Shown: piece after piece, positions 10,877 to 22,640 of the stretch
Numbering within the stretch: position 1 is the first letter of the stretch
Layout of the letters: each line of letters begins with the position of its first letter
From: Basidiobolus ranarum
Taxonomy: Eukaryota; Basidiobolomycota; Basidiobolomycetes; Basidiobolales
Direction: 5' to 3'
Length of the DNA stretch: 23,963 bases
Assembly (NCBI GenBank): GCA_040143965.1
Contig: JASJQH010007035.1
Coordinates: forward strand, 1-23,963
Program-made: the position numbers and the translations under genes
Notes under the pieces: generated by a model
The model's database searches: none
Seen by the model: only the letters and a program-made list of their open reading frames with translations
Told to the model about the DNA's origin: nothing

Positions 10877-12119
10877 AAAGCGTCATCAATCCATTATTCC
10901 CAGCATTCCTAATGATAGACATTTCTTCTCCATTTCCGAACTTAACGAGAGAAATCACTGTAATATATTTTTGTCATTATCGCCTTTAAAATTGTTCATT
11001 CTATATACAAACACTCCATATAAAAACCATCTCTAAAATTCATATATTTTGAGCATCACTATATTATCCATTTTTCATGGTATATGATATTTGGGGATAT
11101 TATTAACCGATTTTGGTTTTATTATCAGAAAGTGTACTTAGATATAATTATCGGTATTGTAGGAACTGGAAATATAAAATATGCAGAATAGAGAACAGAA
11201 TTACTGAGAAATCAAAAAAAGCAGATTTTGACAAAATAATTACGGGCAAAAGAGGAAGCAATTACAGATGTTGCGATACAATCAATCGGGTTTTCCAAGA
11301 GCTACTTAAAGATGCTTGGAGATGCTGATTGAAGTCAACACCTACAGTACTAATAATTAAATCACCACAAGGCTTATACATAACATCCAATGACTGCTCA
11401 TCTTCATGCAGCGTATACTTCATATTTCTGAGAGCATTGATCGATGACAACCAGGCACTCCATCAATACAAGAGCATCCTAAAAGGGGCAGTCTAGGTAT
11501 TCATTGGTCACTACAAAGTAAACATCATTCATTCAGAATACCCTAACCCAGCGATACGCAGATGTATTTATTTTATGATATGGCTCAGAATTTCCGATGT
11601 TAAAGAATTACGGGCATTGCTAAACAACGAATTGTTATTGTTTATGAACCTGATCGATATCAATTTTCCTTATTTTTTTCTTATCAAGTAGGATAGATTT
11701 GTTGATTCCCATATACCCAAACAGTCAGACTGCCTCACTCCTTAATCAACAATCCAACCCAAGTTTACCTCTTCTGGCTATTTTGTCTATATTGTCGTTG
11801 TTTTTGTCAGTACTTTTACTTTTTGTTACTTCTTACCTCTTATAATTCAGCATCCGGTCCTTCTAACCGTTATACAGTTTATTAGACACCAATTACTCCT
11901 CGGAATATACATACCAGCTTTCCGTACTGTATTTGTTTCACTACTCAACTACAGGTTCTTCTGACCTTTATTGTTCATCTGTTGTAACTTTATTTCTCAA
12001 CGTTTATTATTTTCTTTGTGGGGGTTTCCTACCATTTAAGAAGATTCCTCTTAGACTACTGAAACTACACAGAGTACTTCCACTTTTTACCACATCTTCG
12101 TTATCAGTGAACATTCAAG
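10877..12119. other. intergenic region upstream of the XMAP215 gene
   Basis: This is about 1.24 kb between two plus-strand genes, holding the permease 3' flank (AT-rich, about 10960-11110) and the promoter and leader of the XMAP215 gene. The last 400 bp are rich in T and C on the plus strand, common for fungal leaders. A minus-strand open frame at 11262 to about 11456 (segments NMKYTLHEDEQSLDVMYK and GDLIISTVGVDF) has no ATG at its 5' edge and no recognised family. I see no tRNA or repeat. Confidence 0.5.
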
Positions 12120-15100
12120 ATGGCCGATAACGACTTTTCTAGCTTATCACTTGAAGAAAAAATCTCTCACAAGGTATATTCTCATTGAATATTCAATCCA
12201 CAGTAAAAAAACCCCTTCCTTAATCAATGTTGTTGTTTTTCTAGGTCTGGAAAGCTCGTTTGCAAGCCTATGAAGAGCTAACCAAATTGTACAAAACTAC
12301 AGATCAAGAGGCAGAGTTCGACAAATACAGTGAGCACTTTAAAAAAATCGTCACTGACTCTAATGTTGCCGCCCAAGAAGCTGGTCTGACTGCAGTACTC
12401 GCTTATGTTGAGAACGCGCCAAATCCCAGCAAGTATGTATTCTTATATACTCCAATAACTATTCAAGAATAGTTTAGTCATGCTTTCTTTCCTATAGGAC
12501 TAGAGATACTGTTGTCCCAGGGATAGTTGAAAAATGTCTTGGAAGTACCCGTGCAGGCACGAAAACTAAAGCAGTCGAGCTGTTGCTATTATATATCGAA
12601 GTGGATGTTCCTGACCCAGTAGTAGAGAGCGTGATAGCCGGCTTGGATAGTAAAGTACCGAAAATGGTAGCTGCTACAGTTTTCGCTCTGAAAGAAATCA
12701 TTCGATCATATGGGGCGAAGGTTGTGAGTGTCAAACCCATTCTCAAAACATTAGCGAAACTCTTCGGTCACGCAGATAAAAATGTACGCGCTGAGAGTAC
12801 CCAGTTGGTTATTGAACTTTATAAGTGGCTTGGCCCTGCTCTTAACCCAGCACTCCAGGATTTAAAGCCTGTACAGGTAATGATTTTAGCAATTCCTTGA
12901 CATGCTGCTTGAATATCTCGGTTAATCAGTTTTGCAGATCAAAGAACTCAATGAAGCATTTGAAAAGCTTCCTGCGGAAAAACCTGTGGCAGAGAGATTA
13001 CTAAGATCCCAACAAGGAATAGAGACCACCACAAATGAGTCTACTGCAGAGGATAGTAAGTCTAACCGTTCACTTTTAAGTGTGATTTTAACCAGGCACT
13101 AACGATAGATCTTTCAAAGACAATCAAGATGATGATGGTTCCCAGCCAATCGAAGATAGTGAGATTGACCCTTATGACCTTGCTGATCCAGTGGATGCTT
13201 TGAAAAAGCTATCACCATCCTTTTACACGGAATTAGCTTCCACTAAATGGAAAGAACGAAAAGAGGCTTTGGAAGGTCTGTTGAGTATCGTTAAAACAAT
13301 CAAATTAGCAGATGACAATTACTCTGAAATGATGGCAGCATTGGCAAAGCGTATCGGAGATGCCAATGTTATGGTCGGAACGATCGCAGCTAATTGTATT
13401 GAAGCTATTGCACTTGGTCTACGAAAAAGCTGTGGCCAGTACAAATCTGTGTTAATCCCACCAATTTTGGAAAAACTCAAAGAGAAAAAGCAAACAGTGG
13501 TGGATGCTTTGCGAGCAGCCCTTGATGCTATTTTCGCTTCAATAGATATATCAGAGTTGGTAGAAGAGGTCACTGCTGCTTCTGGACATAAGAATCCTCA
13601 AGTTAAAGCCGAAACACATAGGTGGTTGACTCGCTGCTTAAAAACCATCAAGTCAGCTCCAGGCAAAGGCGAAATTAAGTGGATAAGCGAACTTTTTCTC
13701 AAAGGACTTGATGATGGTGACACTAATGTTCGTGAGGGAGCTGCAGAAGGCTTAGGTACGTTGATGAAGGCTGTTGGCGAGAAAACCTTGGCGCCTTTCA
13801 TTGAAAAACTCGATAAAATCAAAGAAGCCAAAGTTCGAGAGTATTTTGAGAAAGCGGAAGTTAAGGTGGTTCACACCGTGCCTAAGAAGCCAGCGGCGGC
13901 TCCTAAAAAAGCAGCACCATTACCAAGAAAGCCTGCTCCCGCTGCGCCATCAAACGATACCAATAAGGCCATGAACGATAACGGATTTGACGAGAATATG
14001 ATCCTAAATTCACCAGCCGCTCCCAAAGCCAAACCTCCTGCCAGATTGGCTGCCAGAATGACGAAAAAGCCAGCTTCTGGTGAAGACCAACCTCCTGCTG
14101 CCTCGGCTCCTGCGGCTAAAGTTGCACCGAAAGCTGCTCCACCTAAGCCTGCTGCCAAAGGAGGGGCAGTCAAAGTTGCCGCTGCAAAGCTCAAACCAGA
14201 TGAGCCTATCCGGTTTAAATTCTCTAATGATGATTTTGAAGCTCGCGTACCCGAGGTAATACCCGAGGCTATTCTTAAAGAACTTTTATCGAGTAATTGG
14301 AAGAGTAGATTGGCTGCAATGGAGTCTCTACATACGCATCTGGAGACGAATGCGGAAGACACTGAATCTGAATTAGTAGTACGCCAATTGGTCAAGAAGC
14401 CCGGTTTTAAAGAGGTGAATTTCCAAGTATCTACCAAAATATATGGAGTCTTTCAGCTGCTTTGTGAAAAAGCACCATCTTTTACCAAAGGCTGTGCTGT
14501 TCTAACTGTTGCGGGAATGGCCGAAAAACTTGGCGACATGAAGCTGAAAAAACCAGTTGGAGAATGCTTCTCCGCGTATGGAGAAAAATATTCCCTTCAA
14601 TTTGTCCTTCATCATGGCTATGAATCTTGGAAAAAGGCCAAGAGTCCCAAAGTCTTGGCCGATTCTTTGCTGTGGATTCGCGAAACTCTTTTAGAGTTTG
14701 GTATTGTAGGGTTGGATGTTCGTGAGCTCATCGAATTCTTAAAAACGGCCCTAGGTAGTTCAAACGCCGCTGTACGAAATAATTCAGTTTCAGTCTTGGG
14801 TTGCCTTCGTATGTATGTTGGGCCTGATATTCGTTCATTTGTTCAAGAACTAAGCGCTACTCAGCTCACGACTATTGATGCCGAATTCGCTAAAACCGCT
14901 GACCAGACTCCACCTGAGCCTACTAAAGGGTTAGCATTGTTAGAAACCATCACGGCCGCTCCTAGTGGTAAGGGCGGTGCTGGCAAATCGGCCGATGTCC
15001 TTGATGATCTCTTTCCTCGTGTTGACATCAGCTCTCAAATCAATAGCAAACTCCTTAAACAGCTTGAAGATGGAAATTGGAAGGTTAGAAAGGAGGGATT

Positions 15101-18100
15101 AGAGGAAATTCAAAAAATATTGGAGGCTACAAATAAGAGAATAAAGCCCAATGTTGGTGATCTTCCCGGAGCATTAAAAGGCCGCCTAGGTGATAGTAAT
15201 AAGAATCTAGTAATCATGACTCTAGAGATTCTTTCGACCATGTCCGTTGCCATGGGACAGCCCTTTGAAAAACCTTGTCGAATTGTTCTACCAAGTGTAC
15301 TGGGCTGTTTATCTGATAATAAGGCTCATATCCGTACAGCCGCTATAAGTGCACTGGACAGCTTTCATGAAACTTGTACGCTTGCACCGATGGTTCCTGC
15401 TATTGGAACTGCCCTTGCACCTGACTCCCCTGTTTTACGTAAAGATCTTCTCAAATGGTGTAGTGACAAATTGACTGCTCTTGAAAGTGAAGGCGTGGAG
15501 CTTCCCGACCTTTCTTCATTAGTACGTCCCACCTTTTTATGTCTCCAAGATCGTAGCGCAGATGTCCGCAAAAATGCTCAGACTGTACTTGGCTTCCTAG
15601 TTAAGAATGTCGGATATACTGCTGTGAGAGATCAATGCTCCACTGCTCTCAAGGGATCTTCCCTTCAAACGGTTCTCGCCTTTGTTGATGGATTAAAGCC
15701 TGCTGGAGGTGCTCCCTCCAAACCCTCAGCTGGTCCTAATAAGGTCAGTCCTACTGAGAAGAAAATGGAATTAAGAAGACCACCCTCTGTCGCTAGTAAC
15801 TCTTCTGAGACTAAGCGTTCTGTCTCTGGATCATCAGATGCAAAGAAACCTTCTGGTCCATCCATCGTTGATAAAAAACGGGCTTCTGTCTTGCCTCCAC
15901 CATCGCCTAACAAAAAGAGTGATGAGCCCTTCAACTCAGGTCTTAATTTAAAGCCTCGAGCCATTCTCAACAAAAGAAAATCAATGATGCCGCCTCCAAC
16001 ACAAATTAAAGCACCCTCTCCTAGCCTAGATGCTGAACCACCCATTTTAACATCTGACCCTCGGGCGAAGAACGTGCGTGCTGATAAAGATAGGAACCAG
16101 AACAAATGGGTGTTCGATGCAGTAAGACAGGATCTTGTGGATCTGGTCGCTGACCAGATGAGACCACACTTTAATCCAGATGTTCACAAGTTACTATTTA
16201 GTATGGAACACAACCGTGATCGTGATATGCTATCCGGTCTTACCATTCTGGATGAGTGTATTGCAAATAGACACTATGCTCAAGATCGATTTGGTATTGA
16301 TTTTGATGATCTCAAAGAGCGTTATGTTGCCAACTCTGATACGTTGTTGAAATATTTGACTTTACGTTTCTACGATACTAATACTAGTCTGTCACTGAAA
16401 ACTCTGGAGCTTCTAGAGCATTTGATAAGTTTGCTTGACGAAGATGGCTATCATCTTTCCGAGTATGAAGCCTCAGCCTTTTTACCCCAACTCATCAATA
16501 AGCTTGGTGAGCCGAAAGAAGTGCTTAGGAATCAACTCCGTTCTATACTCAAACAAGTCTATCATTTGTACAGTCCTAACAAGGTGGTTGTTTACGTTTT
16601 GGAGCATGGTCTGAAGTCCAAGAATGCTCGTACTAGAGCGGAATGTCTCGATGAACTCAGTAATCTTATAAAAGTCCACGGTATTAATGTCATTCCCATC
16701 AAAAGCTTCCCTGTTATTGCGTCTCACATTGGTGATCGTGATGCGCAGGTTCGTAACAACGCTTTAAGTGCTATCGTACAAGCCTACCTTCAAATTGGCG
16801 ATACAATTTATAAGTACACTGGGAAATTAAGTGACAAAGAGAAGACAATGCTTGATGAGAAATTAAAGAGAAGTAAGCCCGCAACCGCTTCAGCGCCGGC
16901 ATTACCCAAGCCACAAGAACGTCCCGCTACACCACAATCTAAATTGACGCTCCCACGAGCTGGAACTTCCCTTGGTCACTTTGATTCTCACTTTGATAAA
17001 TCTCCAGGGCGTCTCCAGCGTCCCATGTCAACCCTCCCTAAGCCTTCATCTGCCCTTCCTCGTCCCTCCTCCTCTTTAGCCAAACCTTCTATGTTCCCTA
17101 GACCATCGTCTGCTTTATCAAACTCCTCTTCTCTTTCTATTTCACCCTCATCATCACCCAAGCCCCATAGGCCAATGTCATTCTTACCACGACCTGGAGG
17201 ATTGTGCAAAGAGGAGATGACTCCCGAGAGAGGAACCCCTGATTTGCCATTAACCCCCGCGTTCCACGAGTATCAATCTCCTCAAGCAGTTTCCCGCGCA
17301 CCTATATTTGATAGCACCTTCACTCCAACCGCCTCGCAAATCGGACCTATCCAACCTAAGGTTGATAAACATAGAGTGGATATGTTCGCATCGAAAATCA
17401 CCACAGCCGATGCTTCAGAGATCGTCTTGTTGATGAAGAGTATTGGGGATATACTTAATGACGACTACACAGCCCTTCTTCCTAATCTAAACAATATTGT
17501 TTCTGCAATGACTCTCAAGATTCATATTCTCTTCGAGGAGCCAGAGCTGGAATCTCAACCTTGGTGTAGACAAATCAAGCACATGCTTTTGGTTTTCACC
17601 AAAATGTTTATGAAAAAAGATGTTGCGTACAATCTTCGTGTTGATGTGTTAGAGAATACTATCGAAGAGATCCTTAAACTTCTGTTGTTGGAGGATTTGC
17701 AAAAGGTTGAGCAGACCTCAAACTCTCCATCCATGGATAAGACTTTGAACACGCTCTTGACCAAGACCATTGATCATACCGATCAAAATGTCTTGTACCA
17801 AGCACTCTTTAACCTTTATGAGAGAACCTTGGCGGATTTCCTTAGTCGGCCCAAGGATTTCGATATCACTGCCACTGAATCAGACGAATACAAGCTGTTT
17901 GACGTGGTGCAAAAGTGTATCTGGAAATCTTCTAGATCTCTAAAGATTCACATCGAACAAAGAACTATTGATTTGGATCGCCTCTTCGTGATGATCCATG
18001 AATTCCTTACTCGTGTTAATCCCACCGAATGGAGAAAGAAAGCCCATGCCAAGGGCCTTAATACCCAAGACAATCCCATGAAAACAGCCAAGGCAGTGCT

Positions 18101-18959
18101 CTTCCATGCTGCTGGTACTCTTCAGGCTGATGTCTTGCAACATGTCAGTTTAATCCCTAGTCCGGAATCGTCACTTGTGGTTGTTTACTTGCGCTCGTAT
18201 CTTGACAAAACCATCATGAAGAACAGCCCTTCGATATCTGGATCCCCAGTAATCGATACTAATGGATCTAGCAGTAGTCCTTCCATATCTACCACCCCCT
18301 CCTCTGGTCCTTTGGGCTCCAGATCTAACACTGAAAACCCCTCAGAGGATGAGAGCCACTCACGAACATCAGAGTCGCACAATACCAATGAAAATGATGA
18401 GTGGGACGAGAATGGTGTCAGAGAAGCTAACTTGGCACAAGAGATGTCACCAACAGATCAGATGAATCTTAAGCTGGACAGAATATTTGAACTCATCTAC
18501 GACCGCAAACACACCAAGCAGGGAGTTAGTGAGTTACATGATTACCTACAGATACATCCAGAAGCCCAAGACGAATTTGAGAAGCGCCTTGCTAAAGCTA
18601 GCAAATACTTCCAAAGCTTCATCCGAAGAAGTCTGTCTAACCTATCAGGGGATTTCCAATCTCCTGATCTAAGATCACCCATGTCATCCCATACTCAGTC
18701 ACAGTCACCCGCACCACGGAGTAGCTCGCGTATCTCCTATAGAGAATCAGTGGCTTCTTTTGAGGAACTCTTGGGTCAGCAGGCTAAAGCAGAGCCAGAT
18801 AGCTCACAACACGTCCGCATTCAAGAGATCCAACGGATGTTCGGCTTCCGTCGAGGTTCACTAGAGAGTCACTCGGACACTGATAGTCCAGCTGCAGATG
18901 AGAAGCTGACTTCATCTCCCCGGACTCAATTAGCGAATCCATTTGTTGGTGACATTTAA
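12120..18959 (+). CDS. XMAP215/Dis1/CKAP5 family microtubule polymerase, five TOG domains
   Basis: This protein adds alpha/beta-tubulin at microtubule plus ends and works at spindle poles. Exons are 12120-12173, 12245-12432, 12498-12876, 12938-13055 and 13096-18959; all junctions are GT-AG and keep frame, giving 2200 residues. TOG1 is about 1-240 (W20; DKNVRAES). TOG2 is about 279-505 (STKWKERKEAL; DTNVREG). TOG3 is about 618-865 (SSNWKSRL, W648; AAVRNNS). TOG4 is about 883-1118 (DGNWKVRK, W908; ADVRKNA). TOG5 is about 1249-1506 (DAQVRNNAL). An Ala/Pro/Lys-rich linker (506-617) follows TOG2 and a Ser/Pro-rich linker (1507-1665) follows TOG5. A helical region at about 1668-1950 resembles the C-terminal domain of animal CKAP5, then a short helical module (DQMNLKLDRIFELIYDRKH) ends near 2090. 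Yeast Stu2/Alp14/Dis1 are about 800-900 residues with two TOGs; this is the long, CKAP5-like form. The W plus VR pairs suggest TOG1-4 retain tubulin-contact residues (inference). Confidence 0.95.
12174..13095 (+). other. four short introns of the XMAP215 gene
   Basis: The introns are 12174-12244 (71 bp), 12433-12497 (65 bp), 12877-12937 (61 bp) and 13056-13095 (40 bp), with exons between them. All begin GT and end AG; donors are GTATAT, GTATGT, GTAATG and GTAAGT. They all fall within TOG1 and the linker just after it, while the remaining 1,950 residues come from one uninterrupted exon. The 40-bp intron is unusually short, but removing it is needed to keep the frame into DPYDLADPVDALKKL. Confidence 0.8.
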
Positions 18960-19925
18960 ATACTTACCATTTATCTTTCGTCTATATAACATTCCCTCCA
19001 CCCTACTTTCTGTACAACTTCAATACATCCCATTTCCCTATATGATTCGCTTTTAATTGATTTACATTTCGGGAATCCGCTCTCCAGCTACATTTCATAT
19101 TGTAATTTAATAAGCGTCTTTTGTTCTCCCTCTCACAAGGGCGTTAACCCAGTTAAACCACATTATCTTTGGCTGATTTGCAATACAGAAGCAACGGCAG
19201 TTAATGGAACTGTTCTGTTACTTAATGGTCGGATCATTCGACGAGCTTAGCACATCAAATAACTTTTTTAATTCTTGTGAAAATGGAAACCCCCCTCCCG
19301 TCTCTATTTATCTATTCATTTTATCTTTGCACTCAGTTTAGAGCTACGTTATTACCGATTCATTGCTTACCATTGCCTATATCTTTATTACACATCTAAT
19401 GTCTTGTATGGATACACATAAATACCATCACTAAATATTCTTGAACTTGAGACTTGGTGAATCTGCACATACTAGTATTCACATCACCCGATCTAAATTC
19501 ATATGCGTATCTTAACTAGATGATCCCATCACGTGATTCAGGTGTCAACAAACCATTGATTGGAAAGTTTATCATTAATCAACATCACTCGCATGACTTA
19601 CGCCAACGGTTCATGTAGCAGGATTATATAATAGTTATAGTTAAGAAATGCATCGTATGCACTTGACTAGGGATTTTTGTCAGATGAAATGCACTGGTCA
19701 ATTTGTAGAGTAGAAAAACATCGGCATTATTCGTTCATATTAAGGGCTCCTATGGCATACCCTAGAATCATGGACCATCTGGTTTGCTTCATTCCATACC
19801 TTAGATAACCCCCTTAAGTTTTCTCAACTATCGCAGCGCCAAACATATTGCTCATTCGACGTTTGAACTACGATTGAAAGACCTAGTCTATATAAAGCGA
19901 GTCATTCGGAAGAAGTGATAAAAGT
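18960..19925. other. intergenic region between XMAP215 and LIS1 genes
   Basis: This is about 970 bp without a credible gene. The first part holds the 3' flank of the XMAP215 gene, T-rich and with scattered AT-rich motifs suited to polyadenylation. The last 300 bp should contain the LIS1 promoter, including a TATA-like element at 19889-19897. I see no repeat or RNA gene. Confidence 0.5.
19889..19897 (+). promoter_or_regulatory. TATA-like element before LIS1
   Basis: The sequence TATATAAAG ends 28 bp before the LIS1 start codon at 19926. If it is a working TATA box, transcription would begin at or very near the ATG, implying a minimal leader. A chance AT-rich match is equally possible in this base composition. 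Confidence 0.3.
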
Positions 19926-21829
19926 ATGTCGACCTCATTATTGACGAGTCGTCAACGAGAAGAATTGTATGTATGCTCACTGATATTATTTTTCCTTTGG
20001 AGATTTTCTTTGGTGGTATAAACCATCCAAGTTGATGTTGGAATAGCCTTAACAAAGACCCCTTTTCACTCTATATTTATTATCCTAAAACCAACCAAAC
20101 TTAGCTATTGGGTTTATTACAAACCTACGTTTGAATGGGAATATATTTATTCATCTCGTCTCACCTCATCCTTTATTTCTTTTTTATGAAAGACAACGCG
20201 CCATCCTTGACTTTCTACATGTCAACGGTTATACAGAATCTTACGAAGTATTGAAACGAGAAACCTCTAATGAAGAGTTCAATCCTGATCCAAAGCAAAA
20301 ATACTCTGGACTATTGGAGAAAAAATGGACTTCTGTTATCAGACTACAGAAAAAAGTATACTTTTTAATCAAACTAAACAAAACCCTCTTACTTTTCAAC
20401 TTTGAAACTAAACCACCCTTTCTTCTCGTTGTTATTTGTAACATAGATTATGGATTTAGAAAAGCAACTGTCTCAAATGCAAGAGGAACTAAGCGCGGCC
20501 CCAGTTCGTAAAGCTGCCAACTCGGTGGATTGGATTCCTAGACCTCCAGAGAAGTACACTTTAACTGGTCACCGAAACCCCGTTACTCGAGTTGCTTTTC
20601 ATCCAGTATTTTCTATCATGGCCTCTGCCTCTGAGGATACTACCATCAAAATCTGGGATTATGAAACCGGAGAATTCGAGCGCACACTAAAAGGCCATAC
20701 GAAGGCTGTCACTGATATATCGTTCGACAGTAAAGGGAACTATCTTGGTAAACATTTCTTTATCGTTTTTAGGTGACATGTAAGATTCTTAATTGTATCT
20801 GTCTTCCCCACTAGCCTCTTGTTCCGCTGACCTAACCATCAAGATATGGGACTTGGCGAATGATTACAAATGTATTAAGACTTTATTTGGTCACGATCAC
20901 AGTATCTCTTCTGTCATCTTCTTCCCTGCGGGAGACAAAATAATCTCTGCATCTAGAGATAAAACTATTAGAATATGGGATTTCGCTTCTGGGTAGGATC
21001 TGTTTGAATTTCTCTTGGTTTTACCGCTCAACTTCCTCTAACTGATATCTCATATAGGTATTGTGTGAAAACACTCCTTGGCCATGCGGATTGGGTTCGT
21101 ACAGTTGCTATTTCTGAGGATAGTAAGCTACTAGTGTCGGCCTCTAATGACCAGGTATGGCACAATCTATGTCATCACTCTTAGCGAGACTTGTAACCAA
21201 CGTTCTTTTTGTAGAGCGTGAAAATATGGGACGTTGCTTCTGGTGAATGCAAACTTGATCTTAGAGGGCATGAACATGTGGTTGAATGTGCCATTTTTGC
21301 ACCAACATTGGCATACCCCTTTATCAAAGAACTCATTGGTATCAATGTTAGTATGGACTATTGACAAACAGCACCCAATCCATCCGAAAATCACAGCTTA
21401 ATCCGTATTATTGTGCATTTCTTAGGGAACCACTACTAAAGAGCAGCCCCTTCCAGGACAGTACATAGCTTCAGGCTCTCGAGATAAAACCATCAAACTT
21501 TGGGATGCTAGCGGCCAATGTATTCGCACGTTTGTAAGTGAATGTATCCGTGTATATGCAAAGGACGACAGTGTTTTCTAAACAGATTGCTTACATAGAT
21601 TGGCCATGATAACTGGATTCGTGGACTGGTGTTCCATCCCAGCGGCAAGTTCTTGATCAGCGCATCCGATGACAAGACCCTCAAGATATGGGAGATCAAG
21701 ACTGGGCGATGTGTTAAAACTTTAGAAGCCCATAGCCACTTTGTAACCTGCGCAGCTTTTAATTCACTTAGCCCAGTTGTTGCTACCGGAAGTGTAGATC
21801 AATCGATTAAGATATGGGAATGTCGATAG
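19926..21829 (+). CDS. PAC1: LIS1/PAC1/NudF dynein regulator, LisH and seven WD40 repeats
   Basis: LIS1 binds the dynein motor domain and helps load dynein-dynactin at microtubule plus ends for nuclear migration and spindle positioning. Exons are 19926-19966, 20193-20355, 20447-20747, 20815-20992, 21058-21154, 21215-21346, 21426-21533 and 21599-21829; all introns are GT-AG and the frame is kept, giving 416 residues (human LIS1 is 410). The LisH motif is at residues about 5-37 ([17 protein letters not shown]), then [19 protein letters not shown], a short coiled coil (about 62-86), WIPRPPEKY (97-105), and a seven-bladed propeller from about 106 to the end. WD signatures include [43 protein letters not shown] and the family-typical last residues [12 protein letters not shown]. 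The first intron (226 bp) splits LisH; the others are 60-91 bp. It lies in tandem with the XMAP215 gene, which also acts at microtubule plus ends. Confidence 0.96.
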
Positions 21830-22640
21830 ATTCCATAATATGTGTTATTTCATCATCGGAACTTGCTTTTCTTAACAATATCTATTCTGTTATTATGTCC
21901 TATGATTTGTTTTGCTGAGCAATCTCTCACTCCCCCTCCCTCTTCCCCTCTCTCTCCCTCTCCCCCTCCCCCCTTCTCTATCCTGCAAAAATCAACTAAT
22001 ATCATTCCATCACATGTTTGTCTTTGCTTACTCTCTTTCTATTGGTCATACTTGACTTTGTTTCGTTTTCGCTTTCTTTTATTACTACTTGTTTGATTAA
22101 ATGTGTCAAATAACTACCTCCCATATATACATTCATAAATCCACCCATTACTTTTAGATCAATGAAGTCGAATCCCCCTTATTCAATTCAAGGTCGTTTC
22201 CATTCCAACTTCTTTTCCCCTCTTATCTATGGAGTAATACCCCTCCTCCCTCCCCCTTACATAAAATACTTCCTTTTATACACACATTATATATCTAAAA
22301 TATAGATGATTCTAAAAATCCATATTAAATTCAATCCATTAAAAATTCCACTCCAAATTATTCTTATTTTATGAAAAATCCCCCTCCCTGCATTTACATA
22401 TTAAACTTTATTCCTTCATATTTGATTCAATTCAAGGAATTTGTTTTTTATTACATTTAAAAATCTCATCTTTAATGACTTTTTATCACTTGGAATTTGT
22501 TGACTTTATCAGTGACTATTTTTATAGTAACTATAAAAGTTGGTTGATTCATATTGAGGTTACTTTATATCATATTCAAATTGGAAGTCAAACATTAATT
22601 CTTGGATTCACTTGTGTTTTTCCTACATCTAAGTGAAATG
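21830..22640. other. intergenic region with polypyrimidine tract
   Basis: This is about 810 bp downstream of LIS1 with no supported gene. A nearly pure C/T tract runs at about 21922-21979, and shorter C/T-rich runs recur near 22227-22260 and 22380-22390. The rest is AT-rich. The first part is probably the LIS1 3' untranslated region. The open frame across it encodes a Pro/Ser-rich low-complexity string and lacks an ATG at its 5' end, so I do not call it a gene. Confidence 0.5.

Noticed and set aside
11113-11328. Plus-strand open frame of 71 codons in the spacer
   Set aside because: Its Lys/Arg/Asn/Ile-rich composition matches translated AT-rich spacer, there is no start ATG at its edge, and it has no family resemblance.
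11262-11450. Minus-strand open frame with a somewhat protein-like middle
   Set aside because: It is short, has no ATG at the 5' edge and no recognised family; it is noted in the spacer entry but not called a gene.
13871-14437. A 188-codon open frame on the minus strand
   Set aside because: It is the antisense shadow of the Ala/Pro/Lys-rich linker and TOG3 of the XMAP215 gene; the Ala/Gly-rich composition follows from the codons on the other strand.
15665-16105. A 146-codon open frame on the minus strand
   Set aside because: It is antisense to the TOG4-TOG5 linker of the same gene and has no recognisable domain.
20241-20444. Minus-strand open frame within LIS1
   Set aside because: It is antisense to LIS1 exon 2 and intron 2.
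21842-22096. Open frame after LIS1 resembling a signal peptide plus Pro/Ser-rich chain
   Set aside because: It lacks an ATG at its start, lies in the LIS1 3' flank, and its sequence is a direct consequence of a C/T-rich tract.
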